A DNA stretch of 64,000 nucleotides from SZUA-22 sp963751695 (GTDB lineage Bacteria > Bacteroidota > Ignavibacteria > Ignavibacteriales > Melioribacteraceae), in contig CAVVVP010000004.1 of the NCBI GenBank assembly GCA_963751695.1, forward strand, positions 186,001 through 250,000, in the 5' to 3' direction. A model generated the notes under the pieces. The model searched no databases, was not told the DNA's origin, and saw nothing but the letters and a program-made list of their open reading frames with translations. Positions 63,575 to 64,000 of the stretch are shown piece after piece (positions within the stretch are counted from its first letter, which is position 1; every line of letters starts with the position of its first letter). The position numbers and the translations under genes are program-made.

Positions 63575-64000
63575 TTATTTGAGTGCATTTAGTTTAGTTC
63601 TAAGAATTTCGTTTACAACCTGTGGATTGGCTTTCCCTTTAGTTTCTTTCATAACTTGACCAACAAAGAATCCAAGGACAGTTTCTTTACCGTTTAAAAA
63701 TTGCTGCACTTGTGTTTGATTATTCTCAATCACCATATCAGCAATGCCATCCAAAGCTGATGTATCCGTAATTTGAACTAAATTATTTTCTTTAACTATA
63801 ACAGATGGGTCCTGATCGCTTTTTAGCATTTCAGGAAAAATATCTTTTGCTATTTTCCCACTGATTGTCTTATCATTGATAAGTTTTATCAGCTTGCCAA
63901 GATTTTCCGGTGAAATAGGGAATGCAGAAACTTCAACTTTTTCTTCTTTCAATTTTTTGAGAACATCTCCCATAACCCAGTTACTTGCAGATTTGTAGTC
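63575..64000 (-). CDS. gatB: Asp/Glu-tRNA amidotransferase subunit B, C-terminal part
   Basis: The last 141 residues; the frame is open to the right edge (ASNWVMGDVLKKL), so the gene continues outside. KLIKLINDKTISGKIAKDIF and the tail domain FLNGKETVLGFFVGQVMKET (GKANPQVVNEIL) are the YqeY-like end of GatB, which binds the tRNA tail during amidation of Asp-tRNA(Asn) or Glu-tRNA(Gln). Confidence 0.93.
   Translation of the reverse strand, partial: DYKSASNWVMGDVLKKLKEEKVEVSAFPISPENLGKLIKLINDKTISGKIAKDIFPEMLKSDQDPSVIVKENNLVQITDTSALDGIADMVIENNQTQVQQFLNGKETVLGFFVGQVMKETKGKANPQVVNEILRTKLNALK

Overview
The window is AT-rich DNA, densely coding outside one accessory stretch. It looks like a member of the Ignavibacteria or a close relative in the Bacteroidota/Chlorobi group. 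Three secreted proteins end in a type A C-terminal sorting domain of the type IX secretion system (T9SS) with the PNPFNP signature. There are TonB-dependent receptors of the carboxypeptidase-regulatory-domain type, a DUF4249 lipoprotein, the rplM-rpsI-rpsB-tsf gene order, and two good promoters of the TTG-N20-TAnnTTTG type used in Bacteroidetes. No tRNA, rRNA, CRISPR array, transposase or integrase gene was found.

Layout. 0-12.5 kb is ordinary core genome: the end of queG, trxB, an ECF sigma/anti-sigma pair facing a DUF6249-like membrane gene, then a tight run era - DMT transporter - acyP - ispF - dedA - lnt - threonine aldolase - thioesterase, and an exonuclease. 12.5-26.4 kb is accessory and decayed: a TonB receptor gene with an internal stop, two integron-type gene cassettes with attC-like sites but no integrase (15.47-17.55 kb), small DUF genes, a BNR-type T9SS protein, methyltransferases, an EFR1-type ferredoxin, a membrane cyclase, and at least five broken or truncated genes. 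26.4-29.7 kb is an intact TonB receptor plus DUF4249 lipoprotein, followed by purL. 32-38.6 kb is dominated by a 1070-residue FG-GAP/CARDB T9SS protein flanked by three copies of a stem-loop with a conserved loop and three perfect CRP-type palindromes. 38.6-64 kb returns to core genome: BrkB, a beta-CASP nuclease, MobA-like, a HAMP protein with TrkH, a di-heme peroxidase, a deoxyhypusine-synthase homologue, cysE-cysK, the rplM-rpsI-rpsB-tsf-pyrH-frr block, an L,D-transpeptidase-like protein, a BamA/TamA protein, yicC-gmk-rpoZ-udg-dnaB, a GT-C membrane protein, nfo, anmK and the C-terminal end of gatB.

The most interesting signals are: (1) two cassettes whose first ten bases are the exact reverse complement of their own R'' box, one of them carrying a T9SS-secreted protein; (2) matched divergent ECF promoters between the sigma operon and the DUF6249-like gene, each TTTGTAACC with the same 18-base spacing to GTC; (3) three perfect TGTGA-N6-TCACA palindromes and a three-copy stem-loop around the large T9SS gene; (4) about 20-bp periodic direct repeats upstream of the TonB receptor; (5) an L,D-transpeptidase-like protein whose catalytic cysteine appears replaced by serine. 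Many small genes carry single-base lesions, and the normally essential gmk has a frameshift in a T run, so consensus sequence error must be ruled out before real decay is inferred.
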